Position numbers and translations under genes: made by a program. The notes beneath the pieces were generated by a model. That model was not told where the DNA came from. It did no database searches and saw only the letters and a program-made list of their open reading frames with translations. A stretch of DNA of 64,000 bases from Avena insularis. Lineage: Eukaryota > Streptophyta > Magnoliopsida > Poales > Poaceae. The stretch spans positions 117,731,503-117,795,502 of the forward strand of contig CM042692.1 of the NCBI GenBank assembly GCA_023614405.1. The letters run 5' to 3'. Position 1 is the first letter of the stretch, and every line of letters begins with the position of its first letter. Shown in pieces: positions 1-10,111 of the stretch.

Positions 1-1052
1 GATTGTTGAGCAGGTACATGGTGGCCGCTGTCACCGCTGCCTGCGGCGTCTTTGGTACCACGTTGCCCCGGGTGTCGACTGTCATAGAGCTGAAGTCGAG
101 GACTTTTGTAGCTTCTATGCGCTCCTGCTCGGTGAGATGGGCCATTCAAGATCTTCTCTTGTTGGCCACGTACTCATTGCCCTTGGAGGAGGATCCTCCG
201 TGGGAGGAGAGTCCGTCCCATCGAAGGCTCGACTCATCTGCTGCCTTTTTACGCGCTTCGAGTTGCACGATTGTTTGCAGCTGGCGTCTGTATTCTTCCT
301 TAAGTAGCCAATGGTAGCCCATTAGCATCTCTGGGATGTGTCTGGAGGCAGGGGATTGCCTCGCAGAGCTTCTCGGCAACGGGCCCACTCGATATCGTTG
401 AGCCTGATCACGACACGCTCACCGGTGTGCTCATTCACCATGGTGGGAGGTTCGGCTGCCCCTCCGTTGTTGACGGGGGCGCCGTTGGGTAGGGCTGCTG
501 TTGGGTGGTCTGCCATTGGGTATGCCGCCGTTTGGCGGGTTGGCTTCATGGCCACCATTGCCCATGTTGTCGCGATTGGTGGAGGAGTCGCCCGCGTTGA
601 TGACGGTGCACATGAAGTAGTTGGGGAAGTTGCTGCTCCCACAACTTTCAGATCCGGAGCCGTAGGCTCCATCTTCGGTTGCCAGATCGCCCAGATCGTT
701 TTCGCGACTACTGTCGCTGACCGTATTCTCGATGGTTGTCGAGGCATTGAGCTTGCTGCGGGTGCCGATCGGCGGAGGGAACCATGATGCTGGAGCAACC
801 GATGGTGTCGTCGTCTGGTCCGACATGCGAAGCGTGCCCATCTGACCAACTTGGAAGCGGAAGCTCCCGATCGCCAGGCTGATTCCATCGCCCACGGACT
901 CGAAAGCCGGGTGAGTGGCCGGCGTGTGGACAGTGAAGTCGAATGCGCCGAAGAGTTGGCGAATCTCCTCTGTTGCGGAGTTGTAGATCGTAGTTGATGG
1001 GGCCGAAGAAGCCGCAACATCAGCACTCCCAATTCCCACAGACGGCGCCAAT
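1..1052 (-). pseudogene. Gypsy gag N-terminal region, broken
   Basis: Reading down the minus strand from the primer binding site, an open frame runs through about 430-1050. It is rich in Ser, Thr, Pro, Asn and Gly and ends with Asn/Gly-rich and Gln/Arg-rich stretches. A second frame (322-500) carries the segment starting MVNEHTGERVVIRLNDIEW, and a third (146-388) carries a charged helical stretch with EEYRRQLQ and EARKKAADES. Read together these look like one gag-like protein broken by at least two frameshifts and running off the window at base 1. Position directly after an LTR and PBS supports gag of a minus-strand LTR retrotransposon. I see no capsid zinc knuckle, because the window ends first. 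The lineage (TAT-like Gypsy) is inferred from the PBS type only. Confidence 0.55.
1033..1050 (-). other. Primer binding site, first Gypsy element
   Basis: On the minus strand the sequence is TGGCGCCGTCTGTGGGAA, a form common after the 5' LTR of plant Gypsy elements. It lies two bases inside the TG/CA boundary at 1053-1054, which fixes the orientation of the fragment as minus. Confidence 0.7.
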
Positions 1053-1536
1053 TGACGAGGGTTTAACTCATCAATGCCCATTGTTATGGACTTGCGTTTT
1101 GGAGAAGGAGGGAGCGCTGGAAGCATCTATCGGCTAGCAAACAAGCACACAGGGGACTCGAAGATTTACCCAGGTTCAGGCCTCGTAGAGGTCCCTACTC
1201 CTGCTTGTCTGCTCGTGGAATTATCAAAGGAATCGAGGATTACAATGGTGCGTAGATGCAATCTGGCGATGGTTGTGGAAACTAGGGTTGCGTGTGTCCT
1301 CCTCGCTGCCCCCTCCTAGCCTTTATATAGATAGGCTAGGTCTTGGGTAGCAGGTCAGGTCGGTTACAGGTTAGGGTTTCCCTTTAAACTTTCTATCTTT
1401 AACTTCTTCTTGTTCCACAAGAGATCGAGAGTCTGTAGGTTACTTGAGTTCTCCATTTGGGCCTTGGGGACACCATGTGATTCCGCTGTATTCAGGCCTT
1501 ATATACCAAGCTCAAGTACCTGTAGGGTATACCCAT
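1053..1536 (-). repeat. 5' LTR of the first Gypsy element, partial
   Basis: The LTR ends at 1053 (CA on the minus strand) next to the PBS. A TATA box reads TATATAAAG on the minus strand at 1321-1329, with a GC-rich transcribed leader on its downstream side (about 1060-1318). The upstream edge is not defined. Sequence matching the tail of another element (A) starts near 1537, so the LTR is probably truncated there. Confidence 0.55.
1321..1329 (-). promoter_or_regulatory. LTR TATA box
   Basis: TATATAAAG on the minus strand, followed downstream by a GC-rich leader that runs to the PBS at 1050. Confidence 0.5.
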
Positions 1537-1868
1537 GTCATGTCCTATGCATTTATGTTTGCTACTCTATGAGGGACAAGCTGAATGCCACTATGCTATG
1601 TTTTCTTTATGTGAAACAAACAAACATCTTGCAAAGCATTGTTATTCATGAATCTTTTGTTTGTGCCTTTTTCATGTTACAACATAGTTGCTATGTCTTA
1701 TTGTTAGAACTTTGTCTTTCATGCTATGTTGAAGTACTATGATCCCAGCTATCAATGTTTTACAAATACTTTGATCAAGTCTATGATGGTGCATGTCACC
1801 TCAAAAATTATTCTTTCTTTTTATCACTTACCTACTCAAGGACGAGCAGGAGTTAAGCTTGGGGATGT
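1537..1868 (+). repeat. 3' internal tail of element A, with polypurine tract
   Basis: This non-coding stretch matches 42836-43160, the 3' tail of element B, almost throughout. Shared blocks include tgcatttatgttt, gagggacaagctgaat, gttacaacatagttgctat and gacgagcagga. It ends in the polypurine tract aagcttggggatgt (1855-1868), directly followed by the LTR. It carries no gene. Confidence 0.7.
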
Positions 1869-3282
1869 TGATACGTTGCTAACGTATCCATAATTTTTGA
1901 TGTTACATGCTTGGTTTTATCTACTTTCTTATGTTTTGTCCACACTTTGGAGTACTTTTCATATGATTTCTTGGACTAACCTATTAACAAGAGCCACAGT
2001 GCCAGTTGCCTGTTTTCTGCTGTTTTTGGTTCCAGTAAAGTCAGAAAATGAATATTCTCGGAATTGGACCAGACAAAAGCCAAAGTCGTTATTTTCCCCG
2101 AAGACTCACGGAGCCAGAAGGAGAGACAGAGAGGGGCCAGAGGGAGGCTACACCATGTGGTGACACGGGCTAGCCCTGGCCGAGCCACCAGGTGGTGTGC
2201 CCCCCCTGGCTGCCCACCGACCTTGCCTCTTCTCCTATAAGATGCCTCCCGATGCAAAAACCCTAAAATCATCAAGCCTCTAGCCACGAAAAGTTATGTA
2301 GCGCCGCCGCCACCGAAGAGGAGATTCAGGGGACAAAAAGTCTCTGTTCCGGCACCCTGCCGGGACGGGGAAGTGCCCCCGGAGCCATCTCCATCAATCT
2401 CCACCGCCATCTCCATCACCATTGCTGATTCCCATGATGAGGAGGGAGTAGTTCTCTCCCGAGGCTAAGGGTTCTACCGGTAGCTATGTGTTCATCTCTC
2501 TCTCTCTATGCGTGATCATATTGTGATCATGAGCTTGTAATCTATAGATCTACCTTGCTACTCAAGTGCTTTAATAGATCTCTGCTCTCCCCATGTGTGT
2601 GAAGTTGACAGTGTGCACACCATGGTGGCACTTAGGCTAGAGATTACAAATACTTGTTATGAGTTATATTTGGAGTTGGATGTATTTATGAAATTGTGGT
2701 GTTTGTTTGAACCATCTAGTGCTCAAGGTGACAGTGTGGGGTTATCTAGATGGGAAAAGCAAACTTTGAGGTGTGCTGTTATAGCCCTACCATCGATTAG
2801 AGTGTCCAACCGGAGAGTAGTTCAGCGTAGTATCATAAAGAAGAATATATTTATATGAGAGTGTTCACTAGTGAAACTATGATCCCTAGGCCTTGTTTCT
2901 AAGCACTAAAACACCGTTTGCTATTAGATCTATTACATGTTTGCTTGCTTCTATCTTTCTTTCAGTTTTACTTTAGTCTTTTCCACACCATCAAAGTATT
3001 TTCTGGCACCATTGCCTTATATCCATACCACTTGTATTTCACTATCTCTTCGCCGAACTAGTGCACCTATACACCTGACAAGTGTATTGGGTGTGTTGGG
3101 GACACAAGAGACTTCTTGTATCTTGATTGCAGGGTTGCTTGAGAGGGGATACCTTTGACCACTTCCTCCCTGAGTTCGATAAACCTTGGGTAATCCACTT
3201 AAGGGAAACTTGCTGCTGTTCTACAAACCTCTGCACTTGGAGGCCCAACAACTGTCTACAAGAATAGAAGTGCGTAGACATC
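1869..3282 (+). repeat. LTR A, Athila-like Gypsy
   Basis: The LTR begins TGATACGTTGCTAACG after the polypurine tract and ends GCGTAGACATCA at 3282, about 1.41 kb. A TATA-like CCTATAAGATG lies at about 2235-2245, and the sequence downstream is GC-rich leader. The start resembles LTR B and LTR C (TGATACGT), but the 3' half is different from both. Its family name (Sabrina- or WHAM-like) is not asserted. No gene is present. Confidence 0.7.
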
Positions 3283-3293
3283 AAGCTATTTTC

Positions 3294-3311
3294 TGGCGCC
3301 ATTGTCGGGGA
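3294..3311 (+). other. Primer binding site after LTR A
   Basis: TGGCGCCATTGTCGGGGA differs at two positions from TGGCGCCGTTGCCGGGGA, the PBS usual in Athila-type elements. Both differences are G>A or C>T. About 70 bases of leader follow before the CACTA gene sequence begins. Confidence 0.65.
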
Positions 3312-3384
3312 CTGAAGAACAAGAAGCTGCCACGTCAACCACGCGCTAGCAAGTACTCATAGCGGAAGTAAGTTACTATACTAG

Positions 3385-5620
3385 AGTTGTGATGGGAATC
3401 CTTGCTTTTCGAGCCGTCAACCTCTACAAGAACTCTTAATAATTTCCTCTTTTTTCACACGATTCCATGATAAATCTGAAAAGCTATTTGCTTCTAATGC
3501 CGGAAACAGAGTCAGAACAAGGTCTCAGACTCTACTTAATCTAGTTAAAAATGAGAACCAGGCCAAAAAAGACAATAATGCAAAACACCAACATAAAAAG
3601 TTTCGTCCTAACCCCGCACCAGTTGGTCCAATTGCACTGGCGGCTGCAAATAGAAAAATACACATCCCACAACCGCTAGTAGCCCATCCGATTACCCAGG
3701 AAGAATTGGCAGCAGAACTAGTTTCAATAGCAGGTTCTCAACAATGAACAGGTAATAATCTCCCAACGACCTTTAGTACTGACAGAGACATATACTCCCT
3801 TGCAAATGAGCTTGACACCAAATTTGTCATATGTTTAGAGACTAGTAGTAGCATGCTCTTTTATATGTAATATGTATACATTGATATTTTGATGTAATTT
3901 TTTTAGTTGCACTACGACGGATATTAACAAGGGGGCCGACAATGGTAAAAAATCTTGAGAATATGCTTGCTATAACTAAATCAAGACTTCTGATCACATC
4001 TATAGCAGGATTCAGAAGGCCACTAGATCCACATGAATCTGCTTATATTGCATCGATCACAAATGTTTTTGTGAGAAATGATATTCCCATCTTGCCCTCA
4101 TGGAAACACCACTGAAATACCCCTGAGCATTTTGAAGGTTTACTGAAGAAGTTACATGTAAGTCCTCTGTCTCTTGGACATACTCCATTGCTCTGTCCCT
4201 TGTCTTCTTAGCTTGTCATTTGTTATATTGCTCCTCATTGTTGTCTACAGAGATTTTTCATATTTGATGAGAATAGCGAGGAAGTAAAGGTTGTTCTCAA
4301 AAGCATATTCTCCGCATGTTTGCACCAGCAGCGCCATAGTCTAAAGAAGCAACACTTCTATGGCAAGTGTTTTAAGGATGTTACAAGAACGTCTCGTGTG
4401 GATCACATGACCGACAATCAATGGGGTGATCTTCTCCACCACTGGCTTGATCAAAAGAATGAGGTATGCTTTGAGAAGACTGAGACTAGATCGCATTGTC
4501 AATTCATATTTATACATGTGTTTTACAAGTCTCATTTTGTAGGACATCGCTCAAAGGAACTATTCCAGCCATAATAAAGTACAAGTACTAAGTCGTACAG
4601 GATCCCGCAGCATAATTGGGCACCTCTACCAATTGGTAAGGACCTATTGTTCTGTACTGTATATTTTAAATAAGTATGTAATTGATGTTGTGTAATCTGT
4701 ATGCATCTTATCTTTCAACCTCCGTTTCCACCATGTGATGCAATTTATTTTTGCCCGTCCAAATGCAGATGAAGTCTAATGGGGATCCAGAAAAGCAGAT
4801 GACTACGCTGGAGAAATTTGAGGGATGCCAGACGAATAGATATGGTGTCATTGTAAAGAAAGTTGTTGTAAGTCTTCTCTACATTTTGTGATGTTGCACT
4901 TGTAGTGATTTGTATGTATAAGTTTGATATGCAACCTTGCTTGGACCGCTTCTCAGTTTTGTTTTCATTTTCCTTCATAATTTGCAACTAAAGTCAGTTT
5001 CAGTTATGAATTGTACAAATAGTTGGCATATCATGCACCTCACAGTGTTTCCACAGGAAGCCACATTTTTAGTCTTCTTAGTAAATGAAATCAAAAAAAG
5101 ATACACAACAAAATGATCTTTTTACTGAAGTGTATAAGATGTGTTATCATCACTGCCAAATATAGCAGATCATGCACATGTTAAACCTGTCTGCATGTTT
5201 CTCTGTAGTAACTTCACTTGTCTTACACATGTCTATCAACTGAAAAATTTCCAGACTAAATTGAAAGAGGAGTTGGCAAATCCTAGGAAAGACTGTTCAA
5301 TAAAAACTCCAAAAGAATGTGTGGATTTATTTTCCAAGGTACTACAACATGGTGCTATAGCCAAGAATATGTTGTTGTGTAATGCTAGGTTCCCAGCATG
5401 CTCGTCAAAGTCCAAGTTCAAGTTCAAGTCCAACTTCAAGGCCATTTCTTTGCATATTCAAGTTATAGAGGAACAACTCCAAGATGAACAATCGTTATCA
5501 TCTGGCCTAAGTGTATACAATGAACATTTGATCGCAAAGTTAGAAGAAATTTTAATTCGGCTAGAGCACTCCATAGAAAATAAGGAGAAAGTCATGAAGA
5601 TGCTCAGTATTTGTGGTTGA
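3385..5620 (+). pseudogene. En/Spm-type transposase gene (Transposase_24-like), 5'-truncated
   Basis: Six exons with GT-AG introns and consistent phase: about 3385-3751, 3907-4157, 4251-4463, 4543-4635, 4769-4867 and 5255-5620 (TGA). Exon 1 ends in phase 1 and exon 2 starts with two bases; all later junctions are phase 0. Visible family features are RTRSQT in exon 1, ILTRGPTMVKNLENM opening exon 2, a W-[4-6]-HHWLDQKNE motif in exon 3, the polar NK..VLSRTGSRSI segment of exon 4, and a Glu/Lys/Leu-rich C-terminal coiled coil in exon 6. This order matches plant Ptta/En/Spm proteins (DNA-binding TNPA-type factor that acts on subterminal repeats with the catalytic TNPD). Two in-frame TGA codons (3745-3747 and 4113-4115) and the missing 5' end make it non-functional. 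Family assignment is from motif recall, not a profile search. Confidence 0.75.
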
Positions 5621-5765
5621 CCACTAATATCTGAGGTCAGTCCCTTTGTCATGAAATGAAACCTGAAGCTGAAAGTATTTGTTAGTGCACTAGTCTGTAC
5701 TTGTTATGAACTTAGGTTGCTTCTTTGTTGCGACAAGTCTATAATTTGTATGGTACCTTATAATG

Positions 5766-5848
5766 TACTTCCCTATGTTTCAAAATATATCCCTTTTTAG
5801 CAAAGCTGTTTTAGCTTGCTAAAGATCCTTATAGTATCAATGGAGGTA
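5766..5848. mobile_element. Stowaway-like MITE, about 80 bp
   Basis: Starts TA-CTTCCCTATGTTTCAAAATAT and ends so that its reverse complement reads TA-CCTCCATTGATACTATAAG. Both ends are degenerate forms of the Stowaway terminus CTCCCTCCGT, inside a TA dinucleotide target duplication. A short internal palindrome (aagctgttttagctt) fits a foldback element. Confidence 0.5.
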
Positions 5849-6010
5849 CTATTGGGGAACAAAATGCACTAATATCGAAGTAGTATGATTCCTGAATGTG
5901 TGATCTCTAGATTGCTAGCCTGCTTAATATTGGTTCTTTATATGCTGCAAGGTTGGATTGTTGTGTACTAATATATGTGTGGATGGAGAAAAGTGCATCT
6001 AACACCAATC

Positions 6011-6041
6011 TTTGTGGCATTTGTTGCACAGAACACAGAAA
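6011..6041. repeat. Left arm of a 31-bp inverted repeat
   Basis: Pairs with 7199-7229 in reverse complement with one mismatch in 31. Weaker similarity continues outward of the core for several tens of bases. The two arms enclose the Harbinger-like fragment. Confidence 0.7.
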
Positions 6042-6119
6042 CATGACCTTTTTTGTGGCTAGCATGGTTTGTGGCTTAATTTTTTGCACCTGGCCCAAAT
6101 AAACATCTTAACCTGATGG

Positions 6120-6974
6120 GTTAGAGCATCTCTAACCCATCCCTAAAACGGCAATGGAGGCATAAATTTACTCCTCTAACGGCCGAAGACGCACCGAACC
6201 TAACCCTAACCCCTATCGCTGTTTAGAGGAGAATAAATATAGGACTTGCCACTGCGACCTCGACTCCTTTATTTTTTCTCCCCTACCCACACATTCGCTG
6301 TCAGCCCGCTACCCTTTGCCGGATCTGTGCTCCGCCAATGGCAAGCTACCCTTTGTGCTTCTCGTGGTAGCCTACATCGCCAGAATTGGCCGCCACGAGC
6401 CATTTTCCCCGGCCACAAATGCGCCACCGAGCTTCGCCGGATTCAACACACCGTGGCCAGGATTTGCCGCGATAAGATTGGATCCCGGAGGATAGCACCC
6501 TCCAGCATGACTACACACCGTTGCAACTCCCTGACCGAGCTCATAGGAGCGGCGCCATGAGTACCCGCGCGATCACTAGCTCTAGATCCGGCACCAGCAG
6601 ACGCACCGACATCAACCCTTGGACCCGCACTGGCACCTTCCCAAACCGGCACCACCGGAACAAGGTGAGGAAGAGATAAGATCAAGGGTTCTTCGTAGCG
6701 TTTTTGGTTAAAGCTCGTCAATTTTCTAATCTAGATGATTCTTTGTAGAAAGGTGCAGAAAAGAGAAGCTCCATGGTCCGAGGATGACGACAATGATTTG
6801 TACTTTGCTTGGTATCATCAAACAATTGTTGGAGTCGACCAGCCTTTCCAACAATTTTGGGAAGAAATACATGCCAATTTCAATGAAATAACTAGTGGAG
6901 ATGCAAGGTTATTAGTATTGATTATGAATAGGTGGACTTTGCTAGTAATTTACTCCAACATGGGAAATCTATGA
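6120..6974 (+). pseudogene. PIF/Harbinger-like ORF1 (Myb/SANT-type) fragment
   Basis: A GC-rich leader starts TTA-GAGCATCTCTAACC (6118-6134), a form seen at ends of grass Harbinger-like elements, and carries a TATA-like AATAAATATAGG near 6231. Exon 1 is 6557-6664 (36 codons from ATG, then GTGAGG donor). Exon 2 starts at 6749 or, in phase, at 6753 after AG, and stays open to 6974. Exon 2 encodes APWSEDDDNDLYFAWYH, then GVDQ, then FWEEIHANFNE. This matches the Trp-acidic-Leu-Ala-Trp...FW..I...F pattern of the Myb/SANT-like domain of Harbinger ORF1 and NAM-associated proteins, which helps the transposase bind DNA. The usual second half and any DDE transposase are absent. Confidence 0.5.
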
Positions 6975-7430
6975 ATAAATGGAGCTTGCATGTAAGAATA
7001 ATGGTGTATGAACATTGAGCTTCTCTCTTATTCATCTTGTTAAGTATGAGCTGATGTGACAATTTTAGCAAATTAGGATGATGCTATTACTATGTATGAC
7101 TAATTTATTGATATTAGTATGATGCTATTACTATATATATGAACTATGAATCTTTATGTTACACAAAAGAAACTGTGCTAGATGCAAAAAAGAAATGGTT
7201 TCTGTGTTTTGTGCAACAAATGCCACAAAGTGGTTATGTGTGGATGCACCAATATGTACTAGTGTGATACAGTACATTATGTTACAAGTGCTGCTGTCCT
7301 AGATCATTGATCATAAGGTTCAGGTTCTCAAAACAATGCCTTAGCCCTTTGTTGCACACAATATTCATACGCGTCATGTGATAAATGGAACTACATTTTT
7401 GAATTGGAGCTCAACATTTTCTTTCACGTT
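6975..7430. other. AT-rich stretch, no gene
   Basis: No supported reading frame. A 16-base direct repeat atgatgctattactat occurs at 7078-7093 and 7119-7134, and 7199-7229 is the right arm of the inverted repeat starting at 6011. Confidence 0.5.
7199..7229. repeat. Right arm of a 31-bp inverted repeat
   Basis: Reverse complement of 6011-6041 with one mismatch. See the left arm entry. Confidence 0.7.
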
Positions 7431-9060
7431 TGAATGGACTAATGAACAGATGAAGTACAACCCGCAAAAAAGACCTTATACAATTTTTCTATTCTATTAC
7501 TTGGAGTAGTCACATTCAAAACCGTACTACAGTCGTAAATCCTCCCGCCGTCTCCCGTAATATTTTTGAATCCGAGATCATGGTATCCAATTTTCTACCC
7601 CTCTGTCCAGAAAAAGGCTACTTTGAGCAAGGTCCTGAATGATTAGTTGATGTGACCATGCCTTGGATTTGTGAACAGAGGGAAGTACGATCTACTAGAA
7701 GTTATTACTTGGAGAGTCACCAGATTGAAATTCTGAATCAAGAGGCAAAAGCTCCTTCCTACACGAAATATTTGGGCCCCATGTTTAATCTTTCGTATAC
7801 TGTGAAATTCCATTTGACCTATCATACTTATGACCAATGGCGATTGTGAAATTGCTGGGTTGGGTGGTGGGGTTTGCTCGTAATTTTTGTTACTAGGACT
7901 ATAGCCAAATTCAAAATCTTAATCGAGGGTAAAAACCTACAGCCCAAACAATTTCGCAAATGGAGTCAACATTATTTTTTCTATGGGAATATTTTTTATT
8001 TCTAAACATAGGGAGTAGAATTTTTTCAAATTACTACTTGTACTCTAGCCAAATTTGAATGGATGGTCAGTTGATATGACTCTCGGTCTTGAATTTCTGA
8101 CTAGATAGCGTACTAGTCTACAACTATCTTTTTCTATTATTACTTTGCCGCTAGCCAAATTCAAAATCGTAAAATTGAGCGGCAAAATTCCAACCGACTC
8201 ATATGCATTTCGCGCCCCTCCATTTCAAATATTTTTAGGCAAAATCTCGTACTGATGGAGTACCATTTTTCTAGTATTACTTGGACTCTTGCCAAATTCA
8301 AAATCTCAATCGAGCGGCAAAATCACACACTGACCTTGAAGCATTTCCCGCCCCACCGTTTCAAAAACTTTGAACAAAATCTCCAACTGGGGAGTACCAT
8401 TTTTCTATTATTATAATTTGTCTTGTAGCCAAATTCAAAATCTCTATCGAGCTAAAAATTCACACACCGACCTTGAGAATTTCCCGCTTCACCATTTCAA
8501 AAACTTTGAGGCAAAATATCCCATCATGGAGTACCATTTTTCTATTATAGTATTATTATTTGTTCGGTAGCCAAATTCAGAATATCAACCGGGCAGCAAA
8601 TTCACACACCGACCTTGAAGCATTTCCTGCCCCGCCGTTTCAAAAACTTTGAGGCAAAATCTCCCACCATGGAGAATCATTTTTCTATTATTATTTGTCC
8701 GGTTGCCAAATTCAAAATATCGGTCGAGCAGAAAATCACAGACCAACCTTGAAGCATTTCCCACCCCACCATTTCAAAAACTTTGAGGCAAAATCTCCCA
8801 CCATGGAGTACCATTTTTCTATTATTATTATTTGTCCGGTAGCCAAATTCAAATCTCAATCGACCGACAAAATCACACACCGACCTTGAAGCATTTCCCG
8901 CCCCACTGTTTCAAAAACTTTGAGGCAAAATCTCCCACTTGGGGATTACCATTTTTCTATTATTAGACAAATTCAAAATCTCAATCGAGCGGCAAAACCA
9001 GAGACCAACTTTGAAGCTTTTCACGCCCCTCCATTTGAAAAACTTTTGATGTTAAAATTC
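7430..9060 (+). repeat. Tandem array of about 135-bp units in CACTA F
   Basis: Units contain gccaaattcaaaatc, a cgagcggcaaaat block, gaccttgaagcatttcc, tttcaaaaactttgaggc and ccatttttctattatta. Unit starts lie near 8154, 8291, 8428, 8570, 8704, 8842 and 8967, spaced 125-142 bp, with more degenerate units at 7430-8150. The same units occur in inverse orientation at 29090-29945 in element G. Non-coding; probably an internal repeat of the CACTA family. Confidence 0.75.
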
Positions 9061-9099
9061 CTTTTCTACCCATTGATTTGACGCCCTATGGGCACACTA

Positions 9100-9650
9100 A
9101 AGTCGGTAGCTTGGGGGCATGATTGTAATTATTTTTCTGTTCACCTCCATAGTCCCAATTCATGCAGTTTTTCCTGATGGCCCGCCCGCCCAAAATCCTA
9201 GGCTTTTCTCCCATGCCCTCACCTCCACGACCACCGCGCGCACCGTCTAGCGGCAATTCCATGGCTGCCGGAGCCGCTTCATCGATGCCCACCCCATCGG
9301 ATCTAGTTCACTGGGTCTCTGCCACTCCACCAGAGCTATGATCTCGTTGACCGTGCCTATGGTGTTGTCGACCGCCCACGCTCTGCTTCCCCGCCACCGA
9401 AAGCTACCCAATCGTACCGGAGTAGCTTCACCATTGTCCACCAGACGAGATCTAATTCAACAAGTTCCATGTCCACTGCACCAGACCAGCTACACGGTCG
9501 TCGCCGTTGACTGCACCGGCATCTACCACCCAAGATCTACTTCCCTGATGCCAATAGCCACCACAACCACAACACCCTCGGTGACCTAGACGTCACTCGC
9601 ATGCTACCGACAATGCTTAGATGCCTCTCCGACCAAGGTAACCAGATCTC
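9100..9650 (+). repeat. GC-rich exon-like segment of CACTA F
   Basis: A GC-rich stretch with a short Pro/Ser-rich frame from the ATG at about 9211 that stops after some 40 codons. It also contains two related blocks of about 150 bp (gcttca-cgatg-ccacc...agatcta) and ends ctccgaccaag|gtaacc, a plausible splice donor near 9639. An inverted homologue lies at 28435-28990. It may be a decayed first exon or promoter-proximal region, but no protein can be supported. Confidence 0.45.
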
Positions 9651-10106
9651 CAACCCGTTTTTGTTTTGTTAGCGGTATAGCAGGTTCAAGCCTGTCGCAG
9701 TGAACTGCATTTTTGTAATCATGCTAGTACATACAAGTCACTGGGCACACCTGTTATTCGTGCTAGTACATACAAGGTCATTAGAAATGTTGGTTTGCAT
9801 TCACTGCTCTACAAATTTCAAGTCATGCACATGTCTGTTATTTTGTCATGCACATGTTCTTATCTTAGTTGCTCCGTACACCATCCTGCTATTGCGTAGT
9901 TCTTGCAAAATGTAATGTCAGTGGAAAATATTAGTGTGGATTCCCTGCTCCATAGTTACTGACTCTATCTGGTTATTCCTGAGCTAAGTTCCTGCTATTA
10001 TTTCCTCCCTGGCATTGTTCTGCTATACTCTAGTACCCATTCAAACTCTTCGTACTAGTTCGATTATAATTTTGATGTTGCCATCTGGTTCTTCAAAAGC
10101 TGCAAC
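9651..10106 (+). other. CACTA F internal non-coding sequence
   Basis: Intron-like T-rich sequence with gtacatacaag and gttggtttgcat repeats. It is homologous in inverse orientation to about 27990-28430 of element G. No gene. Confidence 0.6.
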
Positions 10107-10111
10107 ACTGA
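10107..10111. repeat. Target-site duplication, element C, left
   Basis: actga, identical to 17377-17381. The paralogous empty site in G (near 27965) reads actaa in the same context. Confidence 0.9.

Larger units (their letters stand above)
5621..6119 (+). other. Downstream flank of the transposase gene
   Basis: AT-rich 3' flank without a supported reading frame. It contains the Stowaway-like MITE (5766-5848) and the left arm of an inverted repeat (6011-6041). Confidence 0.5.

Noticed and set aside
322..1032. 236-codon minus-strand frame as a complete gene
   Set aside because: Only parts match the gag-like composition. The continuous frame mixes gag with out-of-frame sequence.
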